Shown here piece after piece: positions 14,092 to 17,503 of a stretch of 17,503 nt of DNA. The first letter of the stretch is position 1. Each line of letters starts with the position of its first letter. The notes under the pieces are model-generated. The model saw nothing but the letters and a program-made list of their open reading frames with translations, did not search any database and was not told the DNA's origin. A program made the translations under genes and the position numbers. Source of the stretch: CAKRHR01 sp964423195 (lineage in GTDB: Bacteria; Bacillota; Clostridia; Lachnospirales; Lachnospiraceae); the NCBI GenBank assembly GCA_964423195.1, contig CAYRDY010000045.1:1-17503 (forward strand). Reading direction: 5' to 3'.

Positions 14092-15168
14092 TCAGTCACC
14101 AAACGAAATGCCCAGATCCTTCGCCTGCTGCACGATCGCCGAATCCGGATCGACAAGTTTCAATCTGCTGGCCACCTTTTTCAGCGGCACCGGCACAATA
14201 TTGTCGCCCTCAAACCCGACCATATAGCCGTACTTCTCTTCGATGATCAGCCGCGCCGCCGCCGCGCCAAGCCGGGACGAGATCACGCGGTCGTAGGAAT
14301 CCGGCGCGCCGCCTCTCTGCGTATGGCCCGGAACCACCACGCGCACTTCCTGTCCCAGAGCGTCGCCGATCTGTTTGCCGATCTCATAGGAGACGGTCGG
14401 GAAAGGACTCTCGGCACGTTTCTTCGCGAGATCCTTCTTGCCGAGCGCCGCGTCCTCCTGGGAAATGGCGCCCTCGGCCACCGCCAGGATGGAGAAGCGC
14501 TTGCCTGCCTTGTTGCGCTTTTTCACTGCCGAGATCACATGGCTGATATTGTACGGGATCTCAGGGATCAGAATGATATCCGCGCCGCCGGCAATCCCCG
14601 CGTGCAGTGTCATCCATCCCGTCTTGTGTCCCATCAGCTCCACAATAAACACGCGCCCGTGAGAAGCTGCCGTCGTATGAATACAGTCAATCGCGCTAGT
14701 GGCGATATCCACCGCGCTCTGAAAGCCAAACGTCATGTCCGTGCCGTAGATGTCATTGTCGATTGTCTTCGGCAGAGAGACGATATTCAGCCCCTCCTCG
14801 CTGAGCAGATTCGCCGTCTTTTGCGTGCCGTTGCCGCCAAGGATGACCAGACAGTCGAGCTTCAGATTTCTGTATGTGGACTTCATGGCCTCCACCTTGT
14901 CAAATCCATCCTCGCCGATCACGCGCATCTGCTTAAACGGCTGCCGGGAAGAGCCGAGAAAAGTGCCGCCAACCGTCAGTATCCCTGAAAAATCCGACGG
15001 CTTCAGCAAGATGTAGTCATTGTGCATCAGGCCCCGGTAACCCTCCTCAAAGCCCAAAATCTCGACCTCATCGCCCAGGATATTGTATAATGTTTTGGCT
15101 ACGCCTCTCATCGTGGCATTCAGCGCCTGGCAGTCGCCGCCGCTGGTCAGCATACCTATTCTTTTCAT
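14092..15168 (-). CDS. pfkA: 6-phosphofructokinase, GGNGT-type
   Basis: Phosphofructokinase, phosphorylating fructose 6-phosphate to the 1,6-bisphosphate in the cytosol. The 358-residue chain shows the Gly-rich TSGGDCQALNA (8-18), GGNGT (111-115), PKTIDND (133-139) with catalytic Asp137, MGHKTGW (179-185), and PGHTQRGGAPDSYDR (280-294). At the E. coli positions that separate phosphoryl donors, this protein has Gly at 104 (ATP-like) and Lys at 124 (shared with PPi enzymes and some ATP enzymes). The usual Asp103 is Asn113. ATP use is therefore likelier than PPi, but not proven. A strong AGGAGG precedes the ATG and a consensus promoter lies 45 nt upstream. It may be cotranscribed with dnaX. Confidence 0.95.
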   Translation of the reverse strand: MKRIGMLTSGGDCQALNATMRGVAKTLYNILGDEVEILGFEEGYRGLMHNDYILLKPSDFSGILTVGGTFLGSSRQPFKQMRVIGEDGFDKVEAMKSTYRNLKLDCLVILGGNGTQKTANLLSEEGLNIVSLPKTIDNDIYGTDMTFGFQSAVDIATSAIDCIHTTAASHGRVFIVELMGHKTGWMTLHAGIAGGADIILIPEIPYNISHVISAVKKRNKAGKRFSILAVAEGAISQEDAALGKKDLAKKRAESPFPTVSYEIGKQIGDALGQEVRVVVPGHTQRGGAPDSYDRVISSRLGAAAARLIIEEKYGYMVGFEGDNIVPVPLKKVASRLKLVDPDSAIVQQAKDLGISFGD

Positions 15169-15212
15169 AAAAAATTCCTCCTTTTCGCTGCGGGCCTATC
15201 GTGATACATATC

Positions 15213-15241
15213 ATTATACAGTCTAAATTTTCAAAAATCAA
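15213..15241 (-). promoter_or_regulatory. promoter of pfkA
   Basis: On the minus strand there is TTGATT (15241-15236), a 17-nt spacer and TATAAT (15218-15213). Transcription would start near 15206, leaving a short leader of about 38 nt with AGGAGG. This separates pfkA from the PglZ gene upstream, although no terminator was found between them. Confidence 0.8.
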
Positions 15242-15287
15242 TAACAGTGCAGATAAATCAGGCGATGGAGAATCAGAAATCAAATCT

Positions 15288-17503
15288 TCAATGGAAGAAA
15301 TCAAAATCATCCACCGCGAAGGCAATGTCAATTGTAAATTCTTCTCTCGTCGGCAGCTGCGTGCCGCTCTCGTCCGCTATGACAAGGTAGTAGCTCTCCT
15401 TGCTGTCGTATTTCATAGACCGCAGATTGAAATTGACGCGGAAAGTTCTCTCCTGAATGGCCTTGCTGGTCTTATCCGCGATAATTTTTTGCGTATCGCT
15501 CACCTTTCGGTTCTCGGAGTCCACAAAATACAGAAGGTAGCTGGCCGCCTCCCGATTGTCGCCCACTGCCTCCTTCTGATAAAAATTCAGGGAGAAGATC
15601 ATATTGCCGATTTTATGGTTTGTCGACAAAAGCTGCACCGTTACCGGCCTGGTATCAAACTTATCCTTATTCCGCTTATATTCGGCGCTGTCCGTCCGCA
15701 TAAAGTGGTAATCAATCACAGGCACAACCATCTCCTGCAGGCTGATACCCCCGTGGACGAAGTTCAGGCCCCCGCCCTTTTTCCTGATACGGACTCCGGC
15801 CATCGGCGCAAACGAATCAAAACGATCATCGTCCAGAAATTTCACGGGGAGCAGGTATTCCGGCCTGGCCCCCTTTTTCGTGATCAGATACCGGCGATCC
15901 ACTTCCACATCATCCCTGTCGGCGGTGGTCTTGTCCAGCTTGGCATCCTCCCTCAGGGGCTGATAGGTATACAAAAATCCGTGGTCGGAGGTCAGGAGGA
16001 TTCTGGCTCCTCTGAACTCGTTGACAATGATCCGTACCATGTTCTTGAGCTCCGAGATGGTCTCCTCGCAGGCCTCAAAGACCGTCTCCTCGTCGGTGTG
16101 CCCCGCCTCGTCGATCTTGTCGTGATAGATGTAAATGACCTCCATTCCCCGCACCACTGCAGTTCTCTCTGGCCGCTTCATTTTGATAAGGTCTTTATAC
16201 CGCAGTGCAACGCTTGCTTTGTTCGCGCGCTTTAAGATGCCATCACGGTATCCGGCGTCCGTCGGCATCCCGTCCGCCAAAACGCTCAGTGCGCCGTTGC
16301 CCTTCAAATCCGCGGTCAATTCCCTGTGCGGCAGGAGCGCTGCCATACCGAACTTTGTGCTTGTGGGGAAAATCCCTTCACACGCATCGATCTTCACATT
16401 TGCCCGCGTCTCACGGCGCAGATCCTCGGCCAGAGAAACCGCCACTTCATAGCGCAGGGCGTCGGAAATAATGACAAACACCCGCGTGTCAGCATATTGA
16501 ATCTTTGAATGGTAGAAATCGCGCTGCTGAGGCACTTCCATGATTTTTCCAAACCCTGCCAGATGGTCGGCGGCGGCGGTCGTCCAGTTCTCGCCGAGTT
16601 CCCCAAGAAACCAGTTGACATAGAGCGCCTCCGCATGATCCGCCACATGCTTAAAGAGATCGTCCAAAAGCATATTGGAGGTGTTGAGGCTCCGCGTGAA
16701 CGCGAGATGGAACCGGCGGTAGTATGTGTCCATCCGATAATAATCTGTCGTATATTCCTTCCATACTTTTTGAGGCTCTACCGTGTGGAAACCCGCCGAA
16801 TGCTTCAGGTAAAAGTCCTGCATATGGGCGATCTCCTGAATGCCCTCGTAAAAATTCTGCGTCTCTTCATACCAAAGACAGGTCCTTCTCTTCTGAACGA
16901 AAGACAAAATCCGCTCCACATTGATCATGTGGTCGTTAATCTCCGTCATGAGAGAAGAGAGAATACACTCGTTGATGCACGGGAAAATCTCTGTATTCGC
17001 CAGTTCCTCCGGCGGCAGCTGCCCAAAGCGCTGCGGCAGGCGCAGTTCCTCCTCCACGGCGCGAGCAATCCGATAGAGTTGATCCGTCTCTTTGCTGCGC
17101 ATCCAGTCCGATACAAAGTCATAGCAATAGGACTGATGCGGGATGGAAAAGAAACGATCCAGCCCTGGAAGATTGTCGATGCGCATGGTTCTGGTCGCGG
17201 CCGTCAAAAGAACATGGCAGGCAAATCTGCCGAGGTCAGGTTCTTCCTCCCGATACCCGGAGAGCTGCGTGGCCATCCGCCAAAAGACATCCCTGGCGTT
17301 ATATTTCACGAAAGATTGGTAAATTCCATTTTCCTCTGCGTCGGTTCCGGCGCACAGAACCGTGCGGATGAGGAGATTCGGCCGGGTATCTCTCACGCCG
17401 CATAGCACGGCCATGACCGCCTTGTGGATCTGCACCGGCGCGGTTATTTTCTGGTTGAGGGCAGCTACCTTCGCGCGGTGCGCTTTGGATTTGAAGAAGC
17501 TGC
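15288..17503 (-). CDS. pglZ: PglZ-domain phosphatase (BREX type 1 PglZ-like), N-terminus beyond window
   Basis: A PglZ protein of the alkaline phosphatase superfamily, a core component of BREX phage-defence systems. About 738 residues are visible; the frame is open through the right edge, so the N-terminus is missing (complete type 1 PglZ proteins are roughly 830-870 residues). Metal-site motifs are intact: VFVIISDALRYEVA (Asp codon near 16461), KIDEAGHTDEE (about 16091-16126) and LLTSDHGFLY (Asp/His codons 15981-15986). The C-terminal part beyond the phosphatase fold (about 15288-15700) is beta-rich with no recognised motif. It is the last gene before pfkA; no brxL-type gene follows, although brxL usually comes after pglZ in type 1 BREX. 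The remaining partners (brxA, brxB, brxC, pglX) would be expected beyond the edge; that is inference. Confidence 0.88.
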   Translation of the reverse strand, partial: SFFKSKAHRAKVAALNQKITAPVQIHKAVMAVLCGVRDTRPNLLIRTVLCAGTDAEENGIYQSFVKYNARDVFWRMATQLSGYREEEPDLGRFACHVLLTAATRTMRIDNLPGLDRFFSIPHQSYCYDFVSDWMRSKETDQLYRIARAVEEELRLPQRFGQLPPEELANTEIFPCINECILSSLMTEINDHMINVERILSFVQKRRTCLWYEETQNFYEGIQEIAHMQDFYLKHSAGFHTVEPQKVWKEYTTDYYRMDTYYRRFHLAFTRSLNTSNMLLDDLFKHVADHAEALYVNWFLGELGENWTTAAADHLAGFGKIMEVPQQRDFYHSKIQYADTRVFVIISDALRYEVAVSLAEDLRRETRANVKIDACEGIFPTSTKFGMAALLPHRELTADLKGNGALSVLADGMPTDAGYRDGILKRANKASVALRYKDLIKMKRPERTAVVRGMEVIYIYHDKIDEAGHTDEETVFEACEETISELKNMVRIIVNEFRGARILLTSDHGFLYTYQPLREDAKLDKTTADRDDVEVDRRYLITKKGARPEYLLPVKFLDDDRFDSFAPMAGVRIRKKGGGLNFVHGGISLQEMVVPVIDYHFMRTDSAEYKRNKDKFDTRPVTVQLLSTNHKIGNMIFSLNFYQKEAVGDNREAASYLLYFVDSENRKVSDTQKIIADKTSKAIQERTFRVNFNLRSMKYDSKESYYLVIADESGTQLPTREEFTIDIAFAVDDFDFFH

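Overview
The window looks like chromosomal DNA from a fairly GC-rich Clostridia member, most likely Lachnospiraceae. This is inferred from the dnaX-ybaB-recR block, strong AGGAGG ribosome sites, consensus sigma-70/sigma-A promoters, tRNAs without an encoded CCA, and the types of conserved uncharacterised proteins present. Almost all genes are on the minus strand; dacF and tRNA-Arg are the plus-strand exceptions.

Layout. 1-260: the 5' part of a tRNA-Lys(CUU) with its own promoter, followed by hairpins behind trmB. 260-2765: trmB and, divergent from it, a D,D-carboxypeptidase gene (dacF type). 2789-6800: a minus-strand cluster, in transcription order an SPFH/band-7 protein with zinc ribbons, a degenerate orotate-type phosphoribosyltransferase, a DEDDh exonuclease with a C-terminal Cys cluster, and a YegS/DgkB-type lipid kinase. 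6823-7040: tRNA-Arg(CCU) with promoter and terminator on the plus strand, crossed by a consensus minus-strand promoter that probably serves the SPFH cluster. 7098-10989: a DUF5711-like membrane-anchored protein, a CvpA-family membrane protein, a 39-nt tandem repeat, and an N-terminal rhodanese plus ThiF/MoeB-type E1 fusion. 10990-11335: a structured intergenic region. 11336-15241: pfkA (own promoter), dnaX, ybaB and recR. 15288-17503: an N-terminally cut PglZ phosphatase-domain gene, a hallmark of BREX-type phage defence, running off the right edge.

How it fits together. dnaX/ybaB/recR supply clamp loading and recombinational repair, and pfkA supplies the committed step of glycolysis. trmB and the two tRNAs belong to translation, and dacF to cell-wall trimming. 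The PglZ gene is probably the last gene of a defence island whose remainder lies beyond the window. No complete new system is visible. The most noteworthy signals are that island edge, a phosphoribosyltransferase lacking the acidic pair of its PRPP motif, a phosphofructokinase with an unusual GGNGT/PKT signature, a rhodanese-E1 fusion in inverted domain order, a promoter reading antisense through tRNA-Arg, and in-frame low-complexity or tandem-repeat expansions in at least five proteins plus one intergenic minisatellite.
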